In this document: positions 19,162 to 27,151 of the stretch, one piece after another
How the letters are laid out: each line of letters starts with the position of its first letter
How positions within the stretch are numbered: the stretch's first letter is position 1
The notes under the pieces: model-generated
Told to the model about the DNA's origin: nothing
Seen by the model: the letters and a program-made list of their open reading frames with translations, nothing else
Database searches by the model: none
Translations under genes and position numbers: made by a program
Source of the DNA: NORP240 sp965222175
GTDB lineage: Bacteria; Pseudomonadota; Gammaproteobacteria; Pseudomonadales; Pseudohongiellaceae
Assembly (NCBI GenBank): GCA_965222175.1
Contig: OZ244938.1
Location: 2,976,001-3,040,000, forward strand
Length of the DNA: 64,000 nucleotides
Reading direction: 5' to 3'

Positions 19162-19760
19162 AGTTTTTTTTAGACAGATTCTGCAACCTTGTTGGAGTGC
19201 GACTACCAACTCATTATGCATTAGATAATCGCGTTGTAGGAGTTTTCCTACGCGATAAATTAGTAGGTGGATATCTAATAATTACAACGCCTCCTTTCCG
19301 TGCTGCATTATTTGTTCCTGATTCGATCAAAGCTTCGAATCCGTTTTTTAAAATCGACACCTACGATGTAATGGAGGTCAATGGTGTTTGGATAAGTCCG
19401 GCACTAAAGTCAGCTAAGCAACAATTTGCTGTGTGGAAACACATCTTGATTGATATATTTACCTGCAAGAAAAAATTCGTGTTACTAATGCGGGACGCTC
19501 GGAACAAGAACATTCATCATATTCATCAACTAACTAATCCTATTCAAATCTATAGGGGCAAGCCATCGCTAACTTCTGACCAATCAACACATGATGAAAT
19601 AAATATTAGCTATACTACTCGATGGAAACTTGTTCTCGGCCTACACAGTTATTGGAAAGAGTATAGATATCGAGAAAATCGGCAGAGACTGAAAGCAAAA
19701 AAAATGTCTTATAACAGACTGGCAAAAGCTAATGTAGAGCAAGCCGAACCAGTCAAATAA
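19116..19760 (+). CDS. Unknown protein, translationally coupled to the ICMT-like gene
   Basis: This is a 214-residue protein that I do not recognise. It has no signal peptide or clear membrane helix. The N-terminal half alternates strands and helices (RVVGVFLRDKLVGGYLI) in a way that faintly resembles an acyltransferase (GNAT-like) fold, but no CoA-binding motif is seen. The C-terminus is strongly basic (YRYRENRQRLKAKKM). It starts inside the 3' end of the methyltransferase gene (46-base overlap), which supports a functional pair. A/T-rich codon use matches that gene. Function is unassigned. Confidence 0.7.
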   Translation: MEKLVFRTISEVSEIEFFLDRFCNLVGVRLPTHYALDNRVVGVFLRDKLVGGYLIITTPPFRAALFVPDSIKASNPFFKIDTYDVMEVNGVWISPALKSAKQQFAVWKHILIDIFTCKKKFVLLMRDARNKNIHHIHQLTNPIQIYRGKPSLTSDQSTHDEINISYTTRWKLVLGLHSYWKEYRYRENRQRLKAKKMSYNRLAKANVEQAEPVK

Positions 19761-20110
19761 TTTTACATATGATCTGTACATTTCCTATTTCCCTTTTGCG
19801 TCAAATAAATTGTCCACTCTAGAATCAGTACATGGCTGACTGTACTACAAACCAGATCAAGCACCGTAGGACTTGAAAACCCTCGAGTCAGCGATAATTG
19901 AACGCTATCGACACCGGGATATTTCCATCGAATAAGTCATTGTTTAGATGTTCCTAGCGGGCGTTTCGGTTCGCCGGGTGAGGGATAGTACTGAGGTACT
20001 GTGGGGCCTTAAGCAATGCATTGGTCTAGAGCATTGAATTCGAAAACTTTTCGGTGAATGGATTACGCTACTTAATTTGGATAGCCCCGCGATAATTGAG
20101 CCATTGCTTA
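19761..20110. other. Gene-free stretch upstream of the IS3 element
   Basis: No coding frame of note. It contains small hairpin-forming pieces, for example GGCG/CGCC around TTTCGGTT near 19970 and AGTAC/GTACT near 19990, with no recognisable tRNA or riboswitch pattern. It separates the A/T-rich cassette from the insertion-sequence block. Confidence 0.4.
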
Positions 20111-20143
20111 TGTTAGGGTTTCTTTCAGAAAGGAGGAACCCAA

Positions 20144-20407
20144 TTGAAGAAGAGGTTTACTGAAGAGCAGATAGTCCGTGTCTTGCAGGAAGCCGAGTCC
20201 GGCACACCTGTGCGTGACATATGCCGTAAATACAATGTCAGCGAGCAGACATTTTATCGCTGGCGCAAGCAGTTCGCCGGTATGGAAGTGTCTGATATCA
20301 AAGCAATGAAAGCGCTCCAGAAGGAGAATGAAGAGCTCAAGAAGGTCGTCGCGGAGCTAACGCTGGACAACCGTATGCTGCGGGATGTCAACGCAAAAAA
20401 ATGGTGA
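20144..20407 (+). CDS. IS3-family transposase OrfA (helix-turn-helix subunit)
   Basis: This 87-residue protein has an N-terminal helix-turn-helix (KRFTEEQIVRVLQEAESG, then VSEQTFYRWRKQF) and a C-terminal leucine-zipper-like stretch (LQKENEELKKVVAELTL). It matches OrfA of the IS407-like branch of IS3 elements. It begins at TTG with an AAGGAGG ribosome site. It ends in an A7 run (GCAAAAAAATGG) where the orfB ATG overlaps the orfA end in the -1 frame, the classic programmed-frameshift arrangement. It is intact, but its partner orfB is destroyed. Confidence 0.92.
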   Translation: MKKRFTEEQIVRVLQEAESGTPVRDICRKYNVSEQTFYRWRKQFAGMEVSDIKAMKALQKENEELKKVVAELTLDNRMLRDVNAKKW

Positions 20408-20792
20408 CACTGGCTGAGAAACAGCACGCGGCGAGCTATCTGCAGGATCGCTACACAGTCAGTGAGCGCCGGGCGTGCAAGGTATTGTCGATGCACAGGA
20501 ACACCAAGCGAGCCTACGAGCACAAGTCCTATACGAGCGAGCTGGACCAGAGGGTAATCGAGCTATCGCTGGAGCAGCCCCGCTGGGGGTACCGCAAGGT
20601 GTATGACCGGATGAAGCTGGACGGCTACCGTATTGGCCGCGAGCGAGTACGCCTGATCCGTGCCCGGGAGGGTCTGCAGGTACGTAAAAAGCAGCACAAA
20701 AAGCGATACCCAGGACCGACCGGCGAGTTGTTGAAGGCGGCCTATCCGAACCATGTCTGGACGTACGATTTCATCATGGACCGGACCCTGGA

Positions 20793-22180
20793 GAGTTATA
20801 ACTGAATCTGGTGTTTGAGTGAGGTTGAAAAAAGGCGGCGTATCTGGTTGATTTGTTGTTGCGAAGCACCAAAACAACCAATGGAGATACACCACCTATG
20901 AGCAAGAATAACGTTGTAAAGCTGTCCAGTCGAGACACGATTGATGATCCGTTAACCGAGTTGCTGAGGAAAGGCGCCGGGCAGTTGATTTACCAGGCTG
21001 TGGAGTCAGAGTTGCAGGAGTTGCTGGCGGAACACAGCGAGCGGCGAACGGAAGGCGGCAAAGCAGGCGTGGTGCGTAACGGCCATCTGCCGGCTCGCCA
21101 GCTACAGACAGGGCTGGGTCCGGTTACGGTCAAGATCCCCAAGGTACGTGCCAAGACCGGTGAGCCGGTGACGTTTCGCTCGGCCCTGGTACCACCGTAT
21201 GTGCGCAAGACCAAATCGTTGGAAGCGGCGCTGCCCTGGTTGTATTTGAAAGGGGTTTCCAGTGGCGAGATGGGCGATGCACTGAAGGTCTTGGTGGGAG
21301 CGGATGCAGAGGGTCTGTCGGCCAGCACAGTGTCGCGGCTGAAACAGGTCTGGGCGCAAGAGTACCAGCACTGGAACGAGGACCGTCTGGAGAAGGATCG
21401 CTGGGTGTATGTGTGGGCCGACGGTGTCTACAGCGGCCTGCGGGCGGAGCAGACTAAGCTGTGCGCCCTGGTGGTGATTGGTGTGAATGCGCGTGGACAG
21501 AAGCGTTTTCTGGCGATTGAGGATGGAGTGCGGGAATCCACCCAGAGCTGGCGTGAGGTGCTGCTGAAGCTGAAGGCGCGCGGAATGAATATACCGGAAC
21601 TGGCCATTGGCGATGGGGCCATGGGCTTTTGGGCGGCACTGGAAGAAGTGTATCCGGCGAGCCGTCAGCAACGCTGCTGGATGCACAAGACGGTGAATGT
21701 GTTGAACTGCCTGCCGAAATCGGTCCAGCCGAAAGCTAAAAAGGCACTGCATGCCATCTGGCAGGCACCAACCAAGGCCGAGGCGGAAAAGGCCTTCGAT
21801 CTGTTCATCGAGACGTATGAGCCGAAGTATCCGAAAGCCACCGTCTGCTTGCAGAAAGACCGGGAGGAACTGATGGCCTTCTATGATTTCCCAGCTCAGC
21901 ACTGGCAGAGCATACGGACCAGTAATCCGATTGAATCGACCTTCGGGACGATCCGCCACCGGACCAAACGTTCCAAGGGCTGCCTTTCCCGTGACGGTAT
22001 GCTGCACATGATGTTCAAGTTAGGTCAATGTGCCGAGAAGAAATGGAGACGATTAAGGGGTTTCGATTACCTGGCGAAAGTGGTAACCGGAATCAAATTC
22101 AAAGATGGTGTTGAGGTGACAACAGTCGATCAGGCCGCCGCTTGATTCAACTGATCAAACACCAGATTTGACAATAACTC
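20793..22180 (+). mobile_element. IS256-family insertion sequence A
   Basis: The element is 1388 bp long. Imperfect 26-bp terminal inverted repeats begin GAGTTAT and share AATCTGGTGTTTGA (20793-20818 and 22155-22180; 21 of 26 positions match). A perfect 9-bp target duplication GACCCTGGA flanks it (20784-20792 and 22181-22189). It carries one transposase gene in the same direction as the host IS3 element. It is structurally complete and the transposase is full length, so it may be active. Confidence 0.95.
20898..22145 (+). CDS. IS256-family (Mutator-type) transposase A
   Basis: This is a 415-residue transposase starting at ATG 20898 (MSKNNVVKLSS), with GGAG about 11 bases upstream; the frame is open 45 bases earlier. 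The DDE residues are visible: Asp in VYVWADGVYSG, Asp in LAIGDGAMGFW, and Glu in SNPIESTFGTIRHR. The CWMHK motif expected before the third residue in Mutator transposases is also present. The protein ends at the right inverted repeat. It is clearly different in sequence from transposase B next to it. Confidence 0.95.
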   Translation: MSKNNVVKLSSRDTIDDPLTELLRKGAGQLIYQAVESELQELLAEHSERRTEGGKAGVVRNGHLPARQLQTGLGPVTVKIPKVRAKTGEPVTFRSALVPPYVRKTKSLEAALPWLYLKGVSSGEMGDALKVLVGADAEGLSASTVSRLKQVWAQEYQHWNEDRLEKDRWVYVWADGVYSGLRAEQTKLCALVVIGVNARGQKRFLAIEDGVRESTQSWREVLLKLKARGMNIPELAIGDGAMGFWAALEEVYPASRQQRCWMHKTVNVLNCLPKSVQPKAKKALHAIWQAPTKAEAEKAFDLFIETYEPKYPKATVCLQKDREELMAFYDFPAQHWQSIRTSNPIESTFGTIRHRTKRSKGCLSRDGMLHMMFKLGQCAEKKWRRLRGFDYLAKVVTGIKFKDGVEVTTVDQAAA

Positions 22181-22319
22181 GACCCTGGACAGCAGGCGCC
22201 TGAAATTTCTGACGGTGACGGATGAGTATACCCATCTGGGCCTGGCCATTGAGGTCGCCCGCTCGATGACATCCGAGGACGTGAAACAGGTGCTAGAACT
22301 GCTGTTCGCAATCCACGGA

Positions 22320-23636
22320 GAGACTGTTCGATATTCTGTGTCAAAGTAAAAACGCCCCATTTATCTGATCACAGATCCAGCGCACCATCAAGCCTTCCTT
22401 CGAAAAATATAGCCAGCTGCGACAGCGTCAGGTTCCAGTTTTGAATTGGCATCGTCCACTTCTTGCTCGCATTCTGAATCCCCAGGTACAGTAATTTGAG
22501 TAGGCTATTGTCATTTGGAAAGCCGCCCTTGGTTTTCGTCAGTTTGCGAAACTGGCGATGCACCGCTTCAATTGAGTTGGTTGTATATATCACTTTTCGA
22601 ATGGCTACAGGGTAGCGAAAATAGACCGACAAGTGCTCCCACTTTTCCCGCCACGACTTGATTACGATTGGATATTGATCCCCCCAAATTTTCTCGAGCT
22701 CATCCAGGGCGGATTCAGCAGCCTCTTTATTTAGCGCTTGATAGACGCGCTTGAGATCAACCAGGAACGCCTTTTGATGCTTGGAGCCAACGTAACGCAG
22801 TGAATTCCGGATTTGATGGACAATGCAGAGCTGGACCTCTGTTTTTGGGTAGATTGACTGAATCGCCTCAGGGAAACCCTTCAATCCATCAACAGAGGCG
22901 ATAAGGACATCCTCTACACCGCGGTTCTGTAAATCACTGAGCACACCAAGCCAGAAATTAGCGCCTTCGCTTTCGGACAAATACAGCCCCAGCACTTCTT
23001 TCTTACCTTCCAAATTGAGCCCCAGCACCGTATAAACAGCACGGCTTTCATAATGGCCCTGGGCACGGACTTTGTAGTGGATGGCATCTAGCCAGATAAA
23101 CGGATAATGGGAATCTAATGGCCTTTGTTGCCAGTCTTTGACGGTATCGATGATCTTATCGGTAATCGCGCTGATAGCCGCTGTGGAGACCGATATGCCG
23201 TAGATCTCAGCCACATGCTCACTGATGTCAGAATAGCTTAGCCCGCGGCCATACATCGACAGGATCTTACTCTCAATTTCATCACTGACGCTGGTTTGAT
23301 GCTTTTTGACAATTTGAGGCTCGAAAGTTCCGGCGCGATCACGGGGAGTATCAAGGTCGATGCGGCCTTCGCTGGTTTTTAGAGTCTTATTTGTTTTGCC
23401 ATTCTTACGGTTTGGCAGTACATCGTCAGCGAGGTGGCTATCTAATTCCGCTTCCAAAGCCGCTTCAGTGAGCTGCTTTATCAATGGGGCTAAAACGCCG
23501 CCCTTACCACTAACCGACTGTCCTGATTGAATTGCCTTTAAGGCTTTATCGAAATCGAATTTCTCTGTCATAATCAATTCTCCATACAGCATTATGCTGC
23601 AAGTTAAAGAATTGACACAGAATTTCTAACACTCCC
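22320..23636 (-). mobile_element. IS256-family insertion sequence B
   Basis: The element is 1317 bp long. The 25-bp imperfect ends share ATTCTGTGTCAA (left end GAGACTGTTCGATATTC, right end reverse complement GGGAGTGTTAGAAATTC). A perfect 8-bp target duplication TCCACGGA flanks it (22312-22319 and 23637-23644). It inserted in the opposite orientation to element A, about 130 bases of host orfB away. Both ends and the transposase are intact. Confidence 0.95.
22369..23571 (-). CDS. IS256-family (Mutator-type) transposase B
   Basis: This is a 400-residue transposase starting at the ATG ending at 23571 (MTEKFDFDKALKA), supported by GGAGAA about 8 bases upstream. The DDE set is Asp in FIWLDAIHYKVR, Asp in IASVDGLKGFPEAI, and Glu in YTTNSIEAVHRQFRK. 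The LCIVHQIRNSLRYV motif is typical of the larger IS256 subgroup. It is complete and uninterrupted. Confidence 0.96.
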   Translation of the reverse strand: MTEKFDFDKALKAIQSGQSVSGKGGVLAPLIKQLTEAALEAELDSHLADDVLPNRKNGKTNKTLKTSEGRIDLDTPRDRAGTFEPQIVKKHQTSVSDEIESKILSMYGRGLSYSDISEHVAEIYGISVSTAAISAITDKIIDTVKDWQQRPLDSHYPFIWLDAIHYKVRAQGHYESRAVYTVLGLNLEGKKEVLGLYLSESEGANFWLGVLSDLQNRGVEDVLIASVDGLKGFPEAIQSIYPKTEVQLCIVHQIRNSLRYVGSKHQKAFLVDLKRVYQALNKEAAESALDELEKIWGDQYPIVIKSWREKWEHLSVYFRYPVAIRKVIYTTNSIEAVHRQFRKLTKTKGGFPNDNSLLKLLYLGIQNASKKWTMPIQNWNLTLSQLAIFFEGRLDGALDL

Positions 23637-23989
23637 TCCACGGACGACCAGATTATTTGCGTAGCGACAACGGACCCGAATTCATTGCCAAAGAGCTTCA
23701 GGACTGGCTCAACAATGAGAATGTTAAGACCCATTACATCGAGCCCGGGAGCCCCTGGCAAAACGGATATGGGGAAAGCTTCAATTCCATATTTCGGGAC
23801 GATTGTCTGAATCGTTGGGAGTTTTACTCAGTGTAAGAAGCAGCCACGGTTGCCACCCACTGGCGTGAAGAATACAACGATTATCGTCCGCATGGATCGC
23901 TTAAAGGGCTGACACCCAACATGTTTCTGGATCAGTGGCGCCAGGAAAATATCGATACAAGGATGGCCGCTTGAACTTAACCCCTAACA

Positions 23990-24331
23990 TTGGGTCTGGT
24001 GCAAGGATCTTGGGCTTGCCAAATTCATTCTCCTTTTCTTCTCTTCCGAGTTTAAGCAATTCAACCATTCAGGCTGTCTCTGACCATTAATGTAGGGTCA
24101 ATCAAACTAAACCATATTCTCCATAAAAAGCCCCCACTCTTCAGCTTGAGCTTGAATACTGGATTTTGCTCCAAAGGTACTATATTCTCCTTTTCCCCAA
24201 ACCCGGGTCAGTCACTGACAACAGGTCGGAGCGTCGCTGTGCTCGCTGCAATCGGGCAGTACTCCCCTATTGTTTCGTGGATTCAGGGTAGAATTTATAA
24301 GTAAATCGGCAACATAGGACGCACTACTCCC
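23990..24331. other. Gene-free stretch between the IS block and ppdK
   Basis: No complete gene is seen. The 80 bases next to the IS3 right end could be the remains of a minus-strand coding region cut by the IS, but no family is recognisable. The part nearest ppdK (24180-24331) probably contains its promoter; no strong -10/-35 pair was identified. Confidence 0.4.
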
Positions 24332-27079
24332 ATGAAAAAGACTAATCCAAAAGTCGCCGCAAGCAGCCACCAGCGCAAGTCTTCCAATAAATACGTCTAT
24401 GCCTTTGGGAAGCAAACCGAAGGTAATTCAGGTATGCGCGAATTACTCGGTGGAAAGGGAGCGAATCTTGCCGAAATGGCCTCAATCGGATTACCTGTCC
24501 CTCCCGGATTTACCATAAGCACCGAGGTTTGTAATTATTTTTACAAACAGAACGAAAAGTACCCGAAAACTCTGGAACGAGACGTCGAAGAAGCTGTTCG
24601 TCAAATTGAGGAGCAGCTTGGCAAGAAGTTTGGGGCAACTGAAAACCCGCTTCTAGTCTCGGTAAGATCTGGCGCCCGGGATTCAATGCCGGGGATGATG
24701 GATACCATACTTAACCTCGGCTTGAATGATGATACCGTAGAAGGCTTGGCAGCAGTTTCCGGGAACAGCCGCTTCGCGTGGGATTGCTACCGACGATTTA
24801 TCCAGATGTACGGTGATGTTGTGCTGGGAATTCAACCTGAAAACGAGGAAGAAGAAGACCCCTTCCATGTGGTTCTCGAAAAAATGAAGGCGAGGCTGGG
24901 GGTTGAATCGGACAGCGCATTGACGACCGAGAACCTTCAAGACCTCGTTAGACGCTACAAAACCCTTATCAACAAGAAAACCGGTCGCTCCTTCCCTCAG
25001 GATGTCATGGAGCAACTGTGGGGCGCAATTGGTGCCGTTTTCAAGTCATGGAAGAATCCGAGAGCAACAATCTATCGCCAACAGTACGATATTCCAGCCG
25101 AATGGGGCACGGCAGTAAATGTACAGGCCATGGTATTTGGCAACTTGGGTGAAAGCAGTGCTACTGGTGTTGCATTTACCCGAGATCCGGCAAACGGCGA
25201 GAAAGCCTTTTATGGAGAGTACCTGGTCAATGCCCAAGGCGAGGACGTAGTCGCCGGCGTGAGAACACCTCACCCCATTTCACACATGGAACAGGAACTG
25301 CCAGAAAATTTCCGGGATCTGGAGAAAGTTAGAACGAAACTTGAAAGACATTTCAAGGACATGCAGGACTTCGAATTTACCATTGAAGATGGACGATTAT
25401 TCATACTGCAGACCAGAAACGGCAAACGCACCGGACTTGCCGCCGTTCGCATTGCTGTTGAAATGCAACGTGAACGATTAATGAGCCAGAAGACAGCGCT
25501 TCTTAAAATACCGGCTGAATCGATCGATTCCCTGCTGGTTCCGGTTTTCGACGCCAAGGCGTTAAAGGCTGCCTCATTGATAGCACATGGTCTACCAGCC
25601 GGGCCAGGTGCGGCAACAGGCAGAATTGCCTTCACCGCAACCGCCGCTGAACAAGAAATTAAGCGCGGTAACAAGGTAGTTTTGTGTCGAACCGAGACTT
25701 CCCCTGATGACCTTAAAGGTATGCTTCATTCCCAGGGCATTCTCACTTCCAGGGGAGGAGTTTCTTCCCACGCGGCACTTGTGGCCAGGCAATTGGGCAA
25801 GGTCTGTGTATGCGGAGCCGGTGACATTAAGATCAATTATGAGCGCAAGACACTTACCGCCGGTAAGATAGTGCTCAACGAGGGTGATTATATTTCCATC
25901 GACGGCACAACCGGTGCCATTTACAAGGGGATGATCGAAAGCGCTGACTCCGAAGTCAAGAGAGTTCTTGACGGGGGAATGAAACCTGAAAAGAGCTACA
26001 CTTACGAGATTTTCCAAACCGTTATGGCCTGGTCCGACAAGCATCGTCGACTTAAAATCCGCACCAACGCCGATACACCATCAATGGCGAGGCAGGCCGT
26101 GGCTTTCGGTGCGGAAGGCATTGGCTTGTGCCGAACGGAGCATATGTTTTTTGAAGGTAACCGCATTGATCTGATGCGACAGATGATTCTTGCCGTCGAC
26201 GAAGTCGAAAGACGGGCAGCATTGAAAAAATTATTGCCCTTTCAAAAGAAAGATTTCGTAGGCCTGTTCAAGGCCATGGAAGGTCGTCCGGTTACTATTC
26301 GATTGCTGGATCCTCCCTTGCACGAGTTCCTGCCCCATGACGATGTAGTTCGCCGGCAGCTGGCCGAAAAGCTTGGCGTTCCACTGGAATTCGTAATTGA
26401 ACGCATCAAGGCCTTACACGAAGAGAACCCGATGTTGGGATGCCGGGGTTGCCGTCTGGGAATCTTACATCCTGAAATAACCGAAATGCAGACTCGAGCT
26501 ATTTTTGAGGCTGCAGCCCAGGTCATGAAGGGTAAGAAGAAAATCAAGGTCATTCCGGAAATCATGATACCCCTGGTTGGCTTCAAAGCAGAACTGGAAG
26601 ATCAATTAAACATTGTGCATCGGGTCGCCCGTGAGGTCATGGATAAACGTGGTGTCAAGATAACCTACCAGGTGGGTACCATGATTGAAGTGCCTCGCGC
26701 CGCTATCACTGCCGATGAAATAGCAGAAGTCGCTGACTTTTTCAGCTTTGGAACCAATGATCTTACCCAGACAACGCTAGGTCTAAGCCGCGATGATATG
26801 GGTCTTTTCTATGACGAATACCAGAAGAAAGAGATTTACAACCAGAATCCGTTTGCCCGCATCGATCAAAGCGGAGTAGGTAAGTTAATGCGCTTTGCGG
26901 CGAGCAATGGCAGGGAAGTGAAGGCAACTTTGAAACTTGGAATTTGTGGAGAACATGCCGGTGATCCTTCTTCCATAGATTTCTGCCATTCCCTGGGACT
27001 GGATTACGTCAGCTGTTCGCCGCCGCGCGTGCCTATCGCCAGACTGGCTGCGGCGCAAGCTGCCCTGCGACACGACTAG
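24332..27079 (+). CDS. ppdK: Pyruvate, phosphate dikinase
   Basis: This is a 915-residue cytoplasmic enzyme interconverting pyruvate, ATP and phosphate with PEP, AMP and pyrophosphate. Domain order is the N-terminal ATP-grasp (GGKGANLAEMASIGLPVPPGF, quoted in part), the central phosphohistidine domain with the swivelling His in GGVSSHAALVARQLGK, and the C-terminal PEP/pyruvate barrel (GTMIEVPRAAI, FGTNDLTQTTLG, CGEHAGDP and the terminal YVSCSPPRVPIARLA). Length is normal for bacterial PPDK apart from a short basic N-terminal extension. It is alone on its strand. It allows gluconeogenic PEP formation from pyruvate, which fits the lactate permease nearby, but that link is inference. Confidence 0.97.
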   Translation: MKKTNPKVAASSHQRKSSNKYVYAFGKQTEGNSGMRELLGGKGANLAEMASIGLPVPPGFTISTEVCNYFYKQNEKYPKTLERDVEEAVRQIEEQLGKKFGATENPLLVSVRSGARDSMPGMMDTILNLGLNDDTVEGLAAVSGNSRFAWDCYRRFIQMYGDVVLGIQPENEEEEDPFHVVLEKMKARLGVESDSALTTENLQDLVRRYKTLINKKTGRSFPQDVMEQLWGAIGAVFKSWKNPRATIYRQQYDIPAEWGTAVNVQAMVFGNLGESSATGVAFTRDPANGEKAFYGEYLVNAQGEDVVAGVRTPHPISHMEQELPENFRDLEKVRTKLERHFKDMQDFEFTIEDGRLFILQTRNGKRTGLAAVRIAVEMQRERLMSQKTALLKIPAESIDSLLVPVFDAKALKAASLIAHGLPAGPGAATGRIAFTATAAEQEIKRGNKVVLCRTETSPDDLKGMLHSQGILTSRGGVSSHAALVARQLGKVCVCGAGDIKINYERKTLTAGKIVLNEGDYISIDGTTGAIYKGMIESADSEVKRVLDGGMKPEKSYTYEIFQTVMAWSDKHRRLKIRTNADTPSMARQAVAFGAEGIGLCRTEHMFFEGNRIDLMRQMILAVDEVERRAALKKLLPFQKKDFVGLFKAMEGRPVTIRLLDPPLHEFLPHDDVVRRQLAEKLGVPLEFVIERIKALHEENPMLGCRGCRLGILHPEITEMQTRAIFEAAAQVMKGKKKIKVIPEIMIPLVGFKAELEDQLNIVHRVAREVMDKRGVKITYQVGTMIEVPRAAITADEIAEVADFFSFGTNDLTQTTLGLSRDDMGLFYDEYQKKEIYNQNPFARIDQSGVGKLMRFAASNGREVKATLKLGICGEHAGDPSSIDFCHSLGLDYVSCSPPRVPIARLAAAQAALRHD

Positions 27080-27151
27080 TTGCAACCAAGGTACGGCTAC
27101 CTGGATTTATGGACATGTCCATTCAGGGTCTGTCCGAAGGCCTTATTTTCA

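Larger units (their letters stand above)
20401..23974 (+). pseudogene. IS3-family transposase OrfB, broken into three pieces plus a nonsense codon
   Basis: The pieces are 20401-20792, about 22190-22319 and about 23645-23974. Joined, they read through HVWTYDFIMDRT (first catalytic Asp), LDSRRLKFLTVTDEYTHLG, then RPDYLRSDNGPEFIA (second Asp) and PGSPWQNGYGESFNSIF (catalytic Glu region), ending RPHGSLKGLTPNMF. Two IS256-family elements interrupt the frame. A TAA at 23836-23838 (between FYSV and EAATV) adds a point nonsense mutation independent of the insertions. An apparent 134-residue product from piece one ends a few codons into the first inserted element. Confidence 0.92.
20111..23989 (+). 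mobile_element. IS3-family element, disrupted by two nested IS256-family insertions
   Basis: The outer element is inferred from short imperfect ends: TGTTAGGGTT at 20111 and its inverted counterpart AACCCCTAACA ending at 23989. Inside lie orfA (20144-20407) and an orfB split into three pieces by two later insertions. Removing both inner elements with one copy of each target duplication restores a continuous orfB frame apart from one stop codon. No clear target duplication of the outer element was found at these ends, so the boundaries may be off by a few bases. The element cannot move by itself now. Confidence 0.8.

Noticed and set aside
19960..20010. Possible tRNA-like or riboswitch-like fold near the IS block
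   Set aside because: Only short hairpins are present; there is no cloverleaf, no anticodon loop pattern and no known aptamer core.
21102..22007. 301-residue minus-strand open frame in insertion sequence A
   Set aside because: Antisense shadow of the transposase; its residue content is unusual (many His/Gln/Arg) and no family matches.
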